A DNA stretch of 64,000 nt from Streptomyces dioscori. GTDB lineage: Bacteria > Actinomycetota > Actinomycetes > Streptomycetales > Streptomycetaceae. Positions 15,777 to 24,857 of the stretch are shown here, in pieces. The position numbers were made by a program, and so were the translations under genes. A model generated the notes under the pieces. The model saw only the letters and a list, made by a program, of their open reading frames with translations. It had not been told where the DNA came from and ran no database searches. Positions within the stretch are counted from its first letter, which is position 1. The number at the start of each line of letters is the position of its first letter. The DNA is taken from contig NZ_KZ679064.1 of the NCBI RefSeq assembly GCF_003024195.1, forward strand, positions 18,481 to 82,480, read 5' to 3'.

Positions 15777-18257
15777 ATGCTGGATGTCACGCCGATCCAC
15801 GAGGGATGGGTCCTGCGGCACGACGGGGCCGAACTGCCGGCCACGGTGCCGGGCTGCGTGCACACGGATCTGCTGACGGCGGGGGTCGTCCCGGACCCGT
15901 TCCTCGGGCGCGGCGAGACCGAGGTGGCGTGGGTGGGGCGGCGCGACTGGCTGTACGAGACGACGCTCGCGCCCGCGCCGGGCGGACATGAGCAGACCGA
16001 CCTCGTCTTCGACGGCCTCGACACCGTCGCCGAGGTCCGGCTGGACGGCCAACTCCTGGGAACCGTACGGAACATGCACCGCTCGTACCGCTTCGACGTC
16101 ACCGGGCTCGGCGGGCGGCTCTCGGTCCACTTCCGGTCCGCGTACGGAGAGGCGGAAGCGGTGCGCGGACGGCTCGGCGAGCGGCCGAACGCCTACCCCG
16201 AGCCCTTCCAGTACCTCCGCAAGATGGCCTGCTCCTTCGGCTGGGACTGGGGCCCGACCCTGGTGACGGCCGGCATCTGGAAACCGGTCCGCCTCGAACA
16301 CTGGACGACGGCCCGCATAGCGCGAGTACGACCCCTGGTGACGGTCGAACAAGACGTGGGACGCGTCGAGTTGGATGTGGAGGTCGAACGGTCACAGGTG
16401 GAGGTCGGGCTGACGCTGAACGCCCGGGTGGGCGGGGTCGAGACGGCCGTGGACGTGGTCGGCAGCAGCGCGACCGTCCGCGTCGAGGTGCCGGACGCCG
16501 ACCTGTGGTGGCCGCGCGGCTACGGCGAACAGGCCTTGTACGAGGTTGAGTTGACCCTTGCCGACGCCGGCGGGCCGCTGGACTCCTGGCGCCGACGCGT
16601 CGGCTTCAGGACCGTCGAGCTCGACCGGCGGGACGACGAGCACGGCTCCGGGTTCACGTTCGTCGTCAACGGCGAGCGGCTCTTCGCGCGGGGCGTCAAC
16701 TGGATCCCCGACGACGTCCTGCCCTCCCGGATCACCCGCGAGCGCTACCGCACCCGCCTGGCCCAGGCGGCCGGCGCCGGCGTGGACCTCGTACGGGTGT
16801 GGGGCGGTGGCCTCTACGAGAGCGAGGACTTCTACGACGCCTGCGACGAACTGGGCCTGCTGGTCTGGCAGGACTTCCCCTTCGCGTGCGCCGCCTACCC
16901 GGAGGAACAGCCGTTGCGCGGCGAGGTGGAGGCCGAGGCGCGCGAGAACGTCGTACGGCTGATGCCGCATCCCTCGCTCGTGCTGTGGAACGGCAACAAC
17001 GAGAACCTGTGGGGCTTCCGGGACTGGGACTGGGAGCGGCGGCTGGCCGGGGACTCGTGGGGCGAGGGGTACTACCTCGGCCTGCTGCCGCGCGTGGTGG
17101 CCGAGCTGGACCCGACCCGGCCGTACACGGCGGGCAGTCCCTGGTCGGGCTCCTGGGACCACCACCCCAACGACCCCGCGCACGGCACCCATCACTCGTG
17201 GGAGGTGTGGAACCGTCGGGACTACGCGGACTACCGGCTCGAAGTCCCGCGTTTCGTGGCCGAGTTCGGCTGGCAGGCACCGCCCGCGTACGCCACACTG
17301 CGGCGCGCCCTGCCCGGCGAGGTGCTCGCGCCCGACTCCCCCGGCATGCTGCACCACCAGAAGGCCGACGACGGCAACGGGAAGCTGGCGCGCGGACTCG
17401 CCCGGCACTTCGCCGTACCCGAACAGGGCTTCGGCGAGGCCGACTTCGACCGCTGGCACCACCTCACCCAGGTGAACCAGGCACGGGCCGTCGCCACCGG
17501 CATCGAGCACTGGCGGTCGCACTGGCCGGTGTGCGCGGGCACGATCCTCTGGCAGCTCAACGACTGCTGGCCGGTCACCAGTTGGGCCGCCATCGACGGG
17601 GACGGCCGGGAGAAACCGCTCTACCACGAACTGAAACGGCTGTACGCGGACCGGCTGTTGACGCTCCAGCCGCGACCCGACGGGCTCGTACTCGCGGCCG
17701 TCAACCAGTCCGCCGAGCCATGGGCGTGCCGGGTGGTACTGCGGCGGATGTCGGTGGAGGGCGGGGTGGTGGCGGAGGCGGCCGTGGAGGTGACGGCGGC
17801 GGTGCGGGCACGGGCGGTCGGTGACCTGCGGGTACCGGAGGATCTTGTGCCGGTGGGGCCGAAGGAGTTCCTGGTGGCGGACGCGGGCGCGCGCGGGGCC
17901 GGCGGGGACGGGAAGGTGGGCGGGGGCGCGGGTGGGGGTGGGGGCCAGGATGGGGGCCCGGGTGGGCTGCGGGCGTTGTACTTTCCCGCCGCCGACCATG
18001 AGATCCCGTACCCGCGGCCCCGGTTCGACGTCTCGGTCTCCGCTCCCGGGGAGGTCACGGTCACCGCCCACACGCTCGTACGGGATCTGCTGCTGCAGGC
18101 CGACCGGCTGACTCCCGACGCCTCGGCCGACCGGGGGCTCGTCACACTGCTCCCGGGCGAAGAGGTGACCATCGGCGTGCGGGGCTGGGAGACTCTCGGA
18201 GAACTGGACGCGGAGACCGTACGCTCCGCCCTGTACTGCGTGGAGCCCGCACGATGA
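15777..18257 (+). CDS. GH2 beta-mannosidase
   Basis: An 826-residue cytoplasmic glycoside hydrolase family 2 enzyme that releases beta-linked mannose from the non-reducing ends of manno-oligosaccharides. The start is ATG 15777 behind AGGAG; the upstream open frame has no ribosome site. The N-terminal jelly-roll domain includes WVGRRDWLYETTLAP and CSFGWDWGPTLVTAGIWKPV, the latter characteristic of beta-mannosidases. The acid/base Glu is in VLWNGNNENLWG and the nucleophile Glu in RFVAEFGWQAPPAY. A Gly-rich insertion (about residues 705-735) interrupts the C-terminal region. No signal peptide is seen, so substrate is imported by the divergent transporter. Its stop overlaps the LacI start by 4 nt. 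Confidence 0.92.
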   Translation: MLDVTPIHEGWVLRHDGAELPATVPGCVHTDLLTAGVVPDPFLGRGETEVAWVGRRDWLYETTLAPAPGGHEQTDLVFDGLDTVAEVRLDGQLLGTVRNMHRSYRFDVTGLGGRLSVHFRSAYGEAEAVRGRLGERPNAYPEPFQYLRKMACSFGWDWGPTLVTAGIWKPVRLEHWTTARIARVRPLVTVEQDVGRVELDVEVERSQVEVGLTLNARVGGVETAVDVVGSSATVRVEVPDADLWWPRGYGEQALYEVELTLADAGGPLDSWRRRVGFRTVELDRRDDEHGSGFTFVVNGERLFARGVNWIPDDVLPSRITRERYRTRLAQAAGAGVDLVRVWGGGLYESEDFYDACDELGLLVWQDFPFACAAYPEEQPLRGEVEAEARENVVRLMPHPSLVLWNGNNENLWGFRDWDWERRLAGDSWGEGYYLGLLPRVVAELDPTRPYTAGSPWSGSWDHHPNDPAHGTHHSWEVWNRRDYADYRLEVPRFVAEFGWQAPPAYATLRRALPGEVLAPDSPGMLHHQKADDGNGKLARGLARHFAVPEQGFGEADFDRWHHLTQVNQARAVATGIEHWRSHWPVCAGTILWQLNDCWPVTSWAAIDGDGREKPLYHELKRLYADRLLTLQPRPDGLVLAAVNQSAEPWACRVVLRRMSVEGGVVAEAAVEVTAAVRARAVGDLRVPEDLVPVGPKEFLVADAGARGAGGDGKVGGGAGGGGGQDGGPGGLRALYFPAADHEIPYPRPRFDVSVSAPGEVTVTAHTLVRDLLLQADRLTPDASADRGLVTLLPGEEVTIGVRGWETLGELDAETVRSALYCVEPAR

Positions 18258-19282
18258 CGACACCGTCCCGCGTCACCATCAAGGACGTCGCGGCCCGCGC
18301 CGGGGTGTCCAAAGGGGCCGTGTCGCTCGCCTTCAACCACAAACCGGGACTGTCCGAGGCGACCCGGGACCGGATCTTCGAGGCGGCCAGACAACTGGGC
18401 TGGGCGCCGAACCTCGCCGCTCGGTCACTGGCCGGGCGACGGGTGGACGTGGTGGGGCTCGCGATCTGCCGGCCCGCGAGGCTCCTCGGACTCGAACCGT
18501 TCTACATGGAGTTCATCTCAGGTGTGGAGAGCGTGCTGACCGAGCACTCGTGCTCGCTGCTGCTGCGGCTGCTGCGGACCGTGGAGGAGGAGGTCGGACT
18601 CCTGGACTCCTGGTGGCGGGGCAAGCACGTCAGCGGGTCGATCCTGGTGGACTTCCGGGCGGACGATCCGCGCGTGGCCGCCGTCGAACGGCTCGGGATG
18701 CCCGTCGTCGCCGTCGGGCACCCCACGCTGACCGGCGGACTCACGTCCGTGTGGACCGACGACGCGAGTGCCGTAACGGAAGCCGTGCGGTATCTCGCGG
18801 CGCTCGGGCACCGGAGGGTCGCGCGGGTGGGCGGGGCCGCGGCACTCGGGCACACGGCGATCCGTACGGCCGCGTTCGACGCGGCGGCGCGGGGGCTTGA
18901 GCTGAGCGGGGCGTGGCAGGTGGCGACCGACTTCTCCGGGGAGGCGGGGGCGCGGGCCACCCGGTCGCTGCTTTCCGCGTCCGCCTCGGACCGGCCCACG
19001 GCGATCGTGTACGACAACGACATCATGGCCGTGGCGGGGTTGTCGGTGGCGTCCGAGATGGGGCTGTCGGTGCCGGGGGACGTGTCGCTGCTGGCGTGGG
19101 ACGACTCGCAGCTGTGCCGGTTGACGCATCCGACGCTGTCGGCGATGAGTCATGACGTGCACGGGTTCGGGGCGGAGGTTGCTCGAACGTTGTTCGGCGT
19201 CATCACGGGCGGTGAGGCGGGGGGGTCGCACCCGGTACCCACACCGGTGCTGACCCCCCGGGGGTCCACGGCCCCACCGTGA
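18254..19282 (+). CDS. LacI-family transcriptional regulator
   Basis: A 342-residue regulator. The N-terminal helix-turn-helix is VTIKDVAARAGVSKGAVSLAFNHKPGLSEATR, with the hinge helix around NLAARSLAGRRVDVVG. A periplasmic-binding-protein-like effector domain follows (about 65-330). The start ATG at 18254 overlaps the beta-mannosidase stop (ATGA), so regulator and enzyme are coupled. It most likely represses both the importer operon and this operon through the CCGG-centred sites at 15673-15690 and 15753-15770, relieved by a mannoside; target and effector are inferred from position. Several repeat copies follow downstream. Confidence 0.9.
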   Translation: MTTPSRVTIKDVAARAGVSKGAVSLAFNHKPGLSEATRDRIFEAARQLGWAPNLAARSLAGRRVDVVGLAICRPARLLGLEPFYMEFISGVESVLTEHSCSLLLRLLRTVEEEVGLLDSWWRGKHVSGSILVDFRADDPRVAAVERLGMPVVAVGHPTLTGGLTSVWTDDASAVTEAVRYLAALGHRRVARVGGAAALGHTAIRTAAFDAAARGLELSGAWQVATDFSGEAGARATRSLLSASASDRPTAIVYDNDIMAVAGLSVASEMGLSVPGDVSLLAWDDSQLCRLTHPTLSAMSHDVHGFGAEVARTLFGVITGGEAGGSHPVPTPVLTPRGSTAPP

Positions 19283-19314
19283 CGCTCCGCACGGGGACGG
19301 GCGCGGGCCGGCGG

Positions 19315-19633
19315 GGCCGGGCGCGCAGTTCCCCGCGCCCCTAGGGGGGTGGGGCGACCGTCGTGGGGCCCGTGCGGGTACATCGTGGCTGAGCGCGCCG
19401 TTCCCCGCGCCCCTAGGGGGGTGGGGCGACCGTCGTGGGGCCCGTGCGGGTACGTCGTGGCTGGCCGCGCAGTTCCCCGCGCCCCTGAGGGGCGCCGTCG
19501 CGGCCCGAAGAAAGGCCGGGGCGAAGCCCCGCTTTTCAGGGGCGCGGGGAACGGCGCGGCCAGCCACGACGTGCCCGCAGGTATCACGCGACGGGTACCG
19601 CCCCGGTCTGAGGGGCGCGGGGAACTGCGCGGT
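19315..19633. repeat. Cluster of five dispersed-element copies with a 72-bp tandem repeat
   Basis: Reverse copies lie at about 19315-19341, 19387-19413 and 19459-19485, and forward copies at 19539-19565 and 19612-19633. The first three are separated by a nearly exact 72-bp direct repeat (19341-19412 and 19413-19484). Three-reverse then two-forward gives a large inverted structure. It fills most of the 520-bp gap between the lacI and fadA genes, and I see no gene in it. Confidence 0.8.
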
Positions 19634-19717
19634 CTGCCTCAGCGGGGCCGCAGGTGTGGGGCCGGGCGGGCACACTGGGAGTGTGACCTTCGCCGCTCCG
19701 GGCCCCGGGACTGGGCA

Positions 19718-19738
19718 GCTACGTTACCCGTAAGTAGC
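19718..19738. promoter_or_regulatory. Candidate operator upstream of fadA
   Basis: An imperfect inverted repeat, GCTACGTTAC-CC-GTAAGTAGC, has one extra base in the left arm and lies 65-85 bp before the fadA start. Position and form suit a TetR- or GntR-type fatty-acid regulator site, but I cannot name the regulator. Confidence 0.4.
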
Positions 19739-19802
19739 ATGGGTCCTGAGCGCGCGCTCAGCGCATCGCAGTAGTGCAATCCGCATCTGGAGGAGAGCCA
19801 TC

Positions 19803-21029
19803 GTGCCTCGTACCGTCAGGGACGTCGTCTTCGTCGACGGCGTCCGCACCCCGTTCGGCAAGGCGGGCCCGAAGGGCATCTACCACGAGACCCGCGCCGA
19901 CGACCTCGTCGTGAAGGCGATCCGGGAGCTGCTGCGCCGCAACCCCGGACTCGACCCGAAGAAGATCGACGAGGTCGCCATCGCCGCGACCACGCAGATC
20001 GGCGACCAGGGCCTGACGCTGGGCCGCACGGCAGGCATCCTGGCCGGGCTCCCCCAGTCCGTGCCCGGCTACTCGATCGACCGCATGTGCGCCGGCGCGC
20101 TCACCGCCGTGACGACCGCCGCCGGCTCCGTCGCCTTCGGCGCGTACGACGCCGTCATCGCGGGCGGTGTCGAGCACATGGGCCGCCACCCCATGGGCGA
20201 GGGCGTCGACCCGAACCCCCGCTTCGTGAGCGACAAGCTCGTCGACGAGTCGGCCCTCTTCATGGGCATGACCGCGGAGAACCTGCACGACCGCTACCCC
20301 ACGATCACCAAGCAGCGTGCCGACGAGTACGCCGTGCGCTCGCAGGAGAAGGCCGCCAAGGCGTACGCCAACGGCAAGATCCAGCAGGACCTGGTGCCGA
20401 TCTCGGTGCGCAACACCAACGCGGAGGTCGGTGAGACGGGCTGGGGCCTGGTCACCGCCGACGAGCCGATGCGCCCGGGGACCACCCTGGAGAACCTGGC
20501 GGGCCTCAAGACCCCGTTCCGCGTGCACGGCCGGGTCACCGCCGGTAACGCGGCCGGTCTGAACGACGGCGCCACCGCCTCGATCATCGCGAGTGAGGAA
20601 TTCGCCCGCGAGCACGACCTGCCCGTACGCATGCGGCTCGTCTCGTACGCCTTCGCGGGCGTCGAGCCGGAGGTCATGGGCTACGGCCCGATCCCGGCCA
20701 CCGAGAAGGCCCTCGCGAAGGCCGGTCTGTCGATCGAGGACATCAACCTCTTCGAGATCAACGAGGCCTTCGCCGTCCAGGTCCTCGCGTTCCTGGAGCA
20801 CTACGGCATCGCCGACGACGACGCGCGCGTCAACCAGTACGGCGGCGCCATCGCGTACGGCCACCCGCTGGCCTCCTCCGGCGTCCGGCTGATGACCCAG
20901 CTGGCCCGCCAGTTCGAGGAGCAGCCGGAGGTCCGTTACGGCCTCACCACCATGTGCGTCGGCTTCGGCATGGGCGCCACGGTGATCTGGGAGAACCCGC
21001 ACCACAAGGACGCCGGAGGCGACAAGTGA
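19803..21029 (+). CDS. fadA: Acetyl-CoA C-acyltransferase (3-ketoacyl-CoA thiolase)
   Basis: A 408-residue thiolase catalysing the last step of beta-oxidation, CoA-dependent cleavage of 3-ketoacyl-CoA. The start is GTG 19803 behind GGAGGAG. The active-site Cys is C96 in SIDRMCAGALTAV; the His is in NQYGGAIAYGHPLASSG and the second Cys in TTMCVGFGMGATV. It overlaps the fadB start by 4 nt (GTGA), indicating a coupled operon encoding the multifunctional beta-oxidation complex. Confidence 0.93.
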   Translation: MPRTVRDVVFVDGVRTPFGKAGPKGIYHETRADDLVVKAIRELLRRNPGLDPKKIDEVAIAATTQIGDQGLTLGRTAGILAGLPQSVPGYSIDRMCAGALTAVTTAAGSVAFGAYDAVIAGGVEHMGRHPMGEGVDPNPRFVSDKLVDESALFMGMTAENLHDRYPTITKQRADEYAVRSQEKAAKAYANGKIQQDLVPISVRNTNAEVGETGWGLVTADEPMRPGTTLENLAGLKTPFRVHGRVTAGNAAGLNDGATASIIASEEFAREHDLPVRMRLVSYAFAGVEPEVMGYGPIPATEKALAKAGLSIEDINLFEINEAFAVQVLAFLEHYGIADDDARVNQYGGAIAYGHPLASSGVRLMTQLARQFEEQPEVRYGLTTMCVGFGMGATVIWENPHHKDAGGDK

Positions 21030-23152
21030 GCACCACTGAACTCCTGAAGGGCGCAGCGGAGCTGTTCCCCGACGAGGTCGTGACGTCGGCGCACGTACGC
21101 CACCTCGACCTGCCGTTCGGCGCCGGGCGCTTCGCGCTCATCACGCTGGACAACGGCTTCGACCACACCAAGCCGACCACCTTCGGCCCGGCCTCGCTGG
21201 CGAACCTCAACGCCGCGATCGACCAGGTCGAGAAGGAGGCCGCGGCCGGCGAGATCATCGGCGTCGGCATCACCGGCAAGCCGTTCATCTTCGCCGTCGG
21301 CGCGGACCTCAAGGGCGTCGAGCTCCTCAAGGAGCACAAGGACGCGCTCGCCATCGGCAAGGGCGGCCACGAGGTCTTCAAGCGGCTGTCCGCCCTCGCG
21401 GTGCCGACCTTCGCGTACTACAACGGCGCGGCCATGGGCGGCGGCGTCGAGGTCGGTCTGCACTGCAGCTACCGCACGGTCTCCGCGTCCCTGCCCGCCT
21501 TCTCGCTCCCCGAGGTCTTCCTCGGTCTGGTACCCGGCTGGGGCGGCTGCGCCCTCCTGCCGAACCTGATCGGCGCCGACAAGGCCGTCTCGGTAATCAT
21601 CGAGAACTCGCTCAACCAGAACAAGCAGCTCAAGGGCGTGCAGGTCTACGAACTGGGCATCGCCGACGCGCTCTTCGAGGGCGCGGACTTCCTTGAGCAG
21701 TCGCTGATCTGGACGGCGTCCGTCCTCAAGGGCGAGATCGTCGTCGACCGCCCGGTCATCGACCGCGGCGAGGCCTGGGACCAGGCCGTCGCCAAGGGCC
21801 GCTTCATCGCGGACAGCAAGGTGCACGGGGCGGCCCCGGCCGCGTACCGCGCGCTCGACATCATCGCCGCCGCGAAGAACGGCGACCTCCAGCAGGGCTT
21901 CGACGCCGAGGACGCCGCCCTCGCCGACCTGATCATGGGTGGCGAGCTGCGCTCCGGCATCTACGCCTTCAACCTGGTGCAGAAGCGCGGCAAGCGCCCC
22001 GCCGGGGCCCCGGACAAGTCCCTCGCGCGCCCGGTCACCAAGGTCGGTGTCGTCGGCGCCGGTCTGATGGCCTCGCAGCTCGCCCTGCTGTTCCTGCGCC
22101 GCCTTGAGGTGCCGGTCGTGCTGACCGACATCGACCAGGAGCGGGTCGACAAGGGTGTGGGCTACGTCCACGCCGAGATCGACAAGCTGCTCGGCAAGGG
22201 CCGTGTCAACCAGGACAAGGCGAACCGCCTCAAGGCCCTCGTCTCCGGTGTCCTGGACAAGGCCGAGGGCTTCTCCGACGCCGACTTCATCATCGAGGCC
22301 GTCTTCGAGGAGATCGGCGTCAAGCAGCAGGTGTTCGCGGAGGTCGAGGCGGTCGCCCCGGCGCACGCGATCCTCGCCACCAACACGTCCTCGCTGTCGG
22401 TGACCGAGATGGCGTCGAAGCTCAAGAACCCCGAGCGGGTCGTGGGCTTCCACTTCTTCAACCCCGTCGCGATCCTCCCCCTCCTGGAGATCGTGCGGGG
22501 CGAGGCGACGGACGACGCCTCGCTGGCCACGGCGTTCGGTGTCGCCAAGAAGCTGAAGAAGACCGCGGTCCTCGTGAAGGACGCTCCCGCGTTCGTCGTG
22601 AACCGCATCCTCACCCGCTTCATGGGCGAGATCCAGAACGTCATCGACGAGGGCACGCCGGTCGCGGTCGCCGAGAAGGCGGTCGAGCCGCTGGGTCTGC
22701 CGATGTCTCCGCTGGTCCTCCTTGAGCTGGTCGGTCCGGCCATCGGCCTGCACGTCTCCGAGACGCTCAACCGGGCCTTCCCCGACCGCTTCACGGTCTC
22801 GCCGAACCTGGCGGCGGTCGTCAAGGCGGGCAAGCGCGGGTTCTACGTGTACGACAGCGGCAAGCCCGAGCTCGACCCCGAGGTGGCCGCGCTGCTTCAG
22901 CAGGGCGACTCCGTCCTGGACGAGGAGCAGGTCCGCGCCCGTGTCCTCGACGCCGTCGCCCAGGAGATCGGGCTCATGCTCGACGAGGGGGTCGTGGCTG
23001 AGGCGCAGGACGTCGACCTGTGCCTGATCACGGGGGCCGGGTGGCCGTTCCACCTGGGCGGCATCACGCCGTACCTGGACCGTGAGGGTGTCTCCCAACG
23101 GGTCAACGGCAAGCCGTTCCTGACCCCGGGAGTGGCGTCGGTCCCGGCGTAG
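21026..23152 (+). CDS. fadB: Multifunctional 3-hydroxyacyl-CoA dehydrogenase/enoyl-CoA hydratase
   Basis: A 708-residue trifunctional-type beta-oxidation subunit. The N-terminal crotonase domain (about 20-290) has the oxyanion-loop stretch YYNGAAMGGGVEVGLHCSYR and PEVFLGLVPGWGG. The NAD-binding hydroxyacyl-CoA dehydrogenase domain starts near 330 (VGVVGAGLMASQLALLF) with the catalytic-region motif VVGFHFFNPVAILPLLEIV. C-terminal dehydrogenase repeats follow. The start GTG at 21026 overlaps the fadA stop. With FadA it hydrates enoyl-CoA and oxidises the hydroxyacyl-CoA. A long nested inverted repeat follows the stop. Confidence 0.93.
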   Translation: MSTTELLKGAAELFPDEVVTSAHVRHLDLPFGAGRFALITLDNGFDHTKPTTFGPASLANLNAAIDQVEKEAAAGEIIGVGITGKPFIFAVGADLKGVELLKEHKDALAIGKGGHEVFKRLSALAVPTFAYYNGAAMGGGVEVGLHCSYRTVSASLPAFSLPEVFLGLVPGWGGCALLPNLIGADKAVSVIIENSLNQNKQLKGVQVYELGIADALFEGADFLEQSLIWTASVLKGEIVVDRPVIDRGEAWDQAVAKGRFIADSKVHGAAPAAYRALDIIAAAKNGDLQQGFDAEDAALADLIMGGELRSGIYAFNLVQKRGKRPAGAPDKSLARPVTKVGVVGAGLMASQLALLFLRRLEVPVVLTDIDQERVDKGVGYVHAEIDKLLGKGRVNQDKANRLKALVSGVLDKAEGFSDADFIIEAVFEEIGVKQQVFAEVEAVAPAHAILATNTSSLSVTEMASKLKNPERVVGFHFFNPVAILPLLEIVRGEATDDASLATAFGVAKKLKKTAVLVKDAPAFVVNRILTRFMGEIQNVIDEGTPVAVAEKAVEPLGLPMSPLVLLELVGPAIGLHVSETLNRAFPDRFTVSPNLAAVVKAGKRGFYVYDSGKPELDPEVAALLQQGDSVLDEEQVRARVLDAVAQEIGLMLDEGVVAEAQDVDLCLITGAGWPFHLGGITPYLDREGVSQRVNGKPFLTPGVASVPA

Positions 23153-23160
23153 TTTCCTCG

Positions 23161-23370
23161 CCCCCGCCGCCCCTACCCGTCCCGTCACCGACTCGGGGGC
23201 CAGCCCCCGAACCCCCGGTCCTCAAACGCCGGACGGCTGAAAGATTCGCGGACGGTCCGCGAATCTCCAGCCCGTCCGCGAATCTCCAGCCCGTCCGGCG
23301 TTTGAGGACAAAGGGGGGCGAGGGGGCGCAGCCCCCATGTGTGGACGGGAACGGGTAGGGGCGGCGGGGG
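23161..23370. terminator. Nested inverted-repeat terminator between convergent genes
   Basis: There are three concentric stems. The outer pair is about 26 bp (23161-23186 with 23344-23370, one bulge). The middle pair is a perfect 19 bp, GTCCTCAAACGCCGGACGG at 23218-23236 with its complement at 23291-23309. The inner stem GATTCGCGGAC/GTCCGCGAATC is at 23243-23265. A 19-bp tandem repeat (23255-23273, 23274-23292) sits in the loop. The placement suits a bidirectional terminator for fadB and the hypothetical gene. Confidence 0.8.
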
Positions 23371-23373
23371 CGA

Positions 23374-24405
23374 CTAAATGCTCTGCCAGGCCGCGAGTGC
23401 CAAGCCCGGTTCCGGCTTGCGGTGGGTGAGGAGCAGCGTGCCCGTGGACGGCGCGAGCGTCGCCGCGACCACCCGGCCCTCCTCGTCCTCCGCCAGCGAC
23501 ACCACCGCGTCGGCGGGCAGCTCCGGACCCGAGTCCGTCCACCACGCCCCCGCGGACTCCTGCTCCGTGGGATACGCGGCGAAGGCGACCCGCCCGCTCG
23601 CGGACCGCTGCGCGAGCAGCGTGCAGTCGACGTCGTCGAGCCGGCAACGGATCGCGGCCACCGGCCCCGGCCCCGCGCAGCCGAGGAGTTCCACCGGCTC
23701 CGCCCCGGCCCGCCACGCGCACACCGTGCCGTTGTCGTCCGTGTAGAACAGCGTCACGTGGTCGTCGGAGGTGGTCAGCGCCCGCAGGGTGCCGGGGCGG
23801 ACCGCGACCTTCAGGGGTTCCTCGTCGAGGGCGGGGATGTGGCCAGGACCGGCCTGCGTCCAGCGGAGGATGCCGGCGGGCGTGGCCGCGTACAGCTCGA
23901 CGCGTCCGGACGCGCGGGTGACGGCGGCGAGTTCGCCGGTGACCTCGCGGCCCTTGAGGTCGCGCCAGGGGCCCCAGCCCCCGCGCTCCTTCTGGCCGCG
24001 CATGCTGACCCCGCCGCCCTTGTTGCGGACGAAGACGTGCGCGCGGCCCTCGGCGTCCACGGTGACGGCCGGTACGCCGGTCTGCGCGCCCTTGGTGTTG
24101 GGGTGCCCGAGCCGTTCCCAGTCGAGCGCGGCGAGGTGCGGGCGGAAGTGGGTGGAGTGGACGAGTCCGGCCTCGTCGGCGCCGGTGGGGCGCCAGGAGA
24201 CCAGGTGGGCGTAAGAGTCGGCGCCCTGGCCCACGGCGAGCACGGGGTGGACGCGTTGGTCGCCGCCGACCGTGCGGGGTGCCGTCCAGGGGCCGCCGGG
24301 ACGTTGCTCGGCCCAGCACCGCACCGCTTCCTCCAGGGGAGCGTAGGCGCTGAGTCTGCCGTCCCGGCCGCGTATGAGCCAGGTGCCGTTGAGTGTGCGG
24401 GCCAT
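23374..24405 (-). CDS. Hypothetical protein, beta-propeller/lectin-like repeats
   Basis: A 343-residue protein of unknown function. The start ATG 24405 is chosen because GGGGGAG lies 5-6 nt before it; an in-frame GTG at 24411 directly abuts that site. There is no signal peptide or transmembrane helix. The sequence has about six repeats of 45-50 residues with W/G-rich strand patterns (TWLIRGRDGRLSAYAPL, GRAHVFVRNKGGGVSMRG, GRVELYAATPAGILRWTQ, DHVTLFYTDDNGTVCAWR). This resembles the bladed repeats of PLL-type or fucose-lectin beta-propellers. A sugar- or ligand-binding propeller is a reasonable guess only. It converges with fadB and diverges from the NYN-like gene. Confidence 0.7.
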   Translation of the reverse strand: MARTLNGTWLIRGRDGRLSAYAPLEEAVRCWAEQRPGGPWTAPRTVGGDQRVHPVLAVGQGADSYAHLVSWRPTGADEAGLVHSTHFRPHLAALDWERLGHPNTKGAQTGVPAVTVDAEGRAHVFVRNKGGGVSMRGQKERGGWGPWRDLKGREVTGELAAVTRASGRVELYAATPAGILRWTQAGPGHIPALDEEPLKVAVRPGTLRALTTSDDHVTLFYTDDNGTVCAWRAGAEPVELLGCAGPGPVAAIRCRLDDVDCTLLAQRSASGRVAFAAYPTEQESAGAWWTDSGPELPADAVVSLAEDEEGRVVAATLAPSTGTLLLTHRKPEPGLALAAWQSI

Positions 24406-24462
24406 TGACACTCCCCCACTCTAATCGGGTCGTGTGATCGCCCTCCGTGCGACCCTGGCCGT

Positions 24463-24837
24463 ATGGACGCTGCCCCGCTCGTGATCGTCGACGCCGCCAA
24501 TGTGGTGGGGTCGGTCCCCGACGGCTGGTGGCGTGACCGCCGGGGCGCCGCGGAGCGCGTACGGGATCTGCTCGTCCCGTACGCCGACGACGGGCTGCCG
24601 GGCCTCGCGGGGCCCCTGGAGCTGGTCCTCGTGGTCGAGGGCGGCGCCCGGGGCGTGACGTCCGTGCCCGGGGTACGGGTCGAGGCGGCGCCCGGCAGCG
24701 GGGACGACCGGATCGTGGAGCTGGTCGCCGAACACCCGGGCCGCGCGCGCCTGGTGGTCACGGCGGACCGGGAACTGCGGCGCAGGGTGACGGAGTTGGG
24801 CGCCGAGGTCACGGGCCCGAGGACCGTACGCCCGTAA
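24463..24837 (+). CDS. NYN/PIN-like domain protein (putative RNase)
   Basis: A 124-residue single-domain protein. An acidic-site layout typical of the PIN/NYN nuclease fold is visible: VIVDAANVVGS at the N-terminus (first Asp plus Asn), GSGDDRIVELV in the middle and LVVTADRELRRRV near the end. YacP-like NYN proteins share this order. Streptomyces relatives are often labelled NTP pyrophosphohydrolase, for which I see no motif. A metal-dependent RNA nuclease role is inferred. The start ATG 24463 has no evident ribosome site, so leaderless translation is possible. About 57 bp separate it from the divergent propeller-like gene. Confidence 0.65.
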   Translation: MDAAPLVIVDAANVVGSVPDGWWRDRRGAAERVRDLLVPYADDGLPGLAGPLELVLVVEGGARGVTSVPGVRVEAAPGSGDDRIVELVAEHPGRARLVVTADRELRRRVTELGAEVTGPRTVRP

Positions 24838-24857
24838 CCCCGTGATCCCCTGCCTGG

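Noticed and set aside
24463..24837. Annotation as an NTP pyrophosphohydrolase
   Set aside because: No MazG or Nudix motif is visible; the DAAN, GSGDD and VVTADRE motifs fit a NYN/PIN-type fold better.
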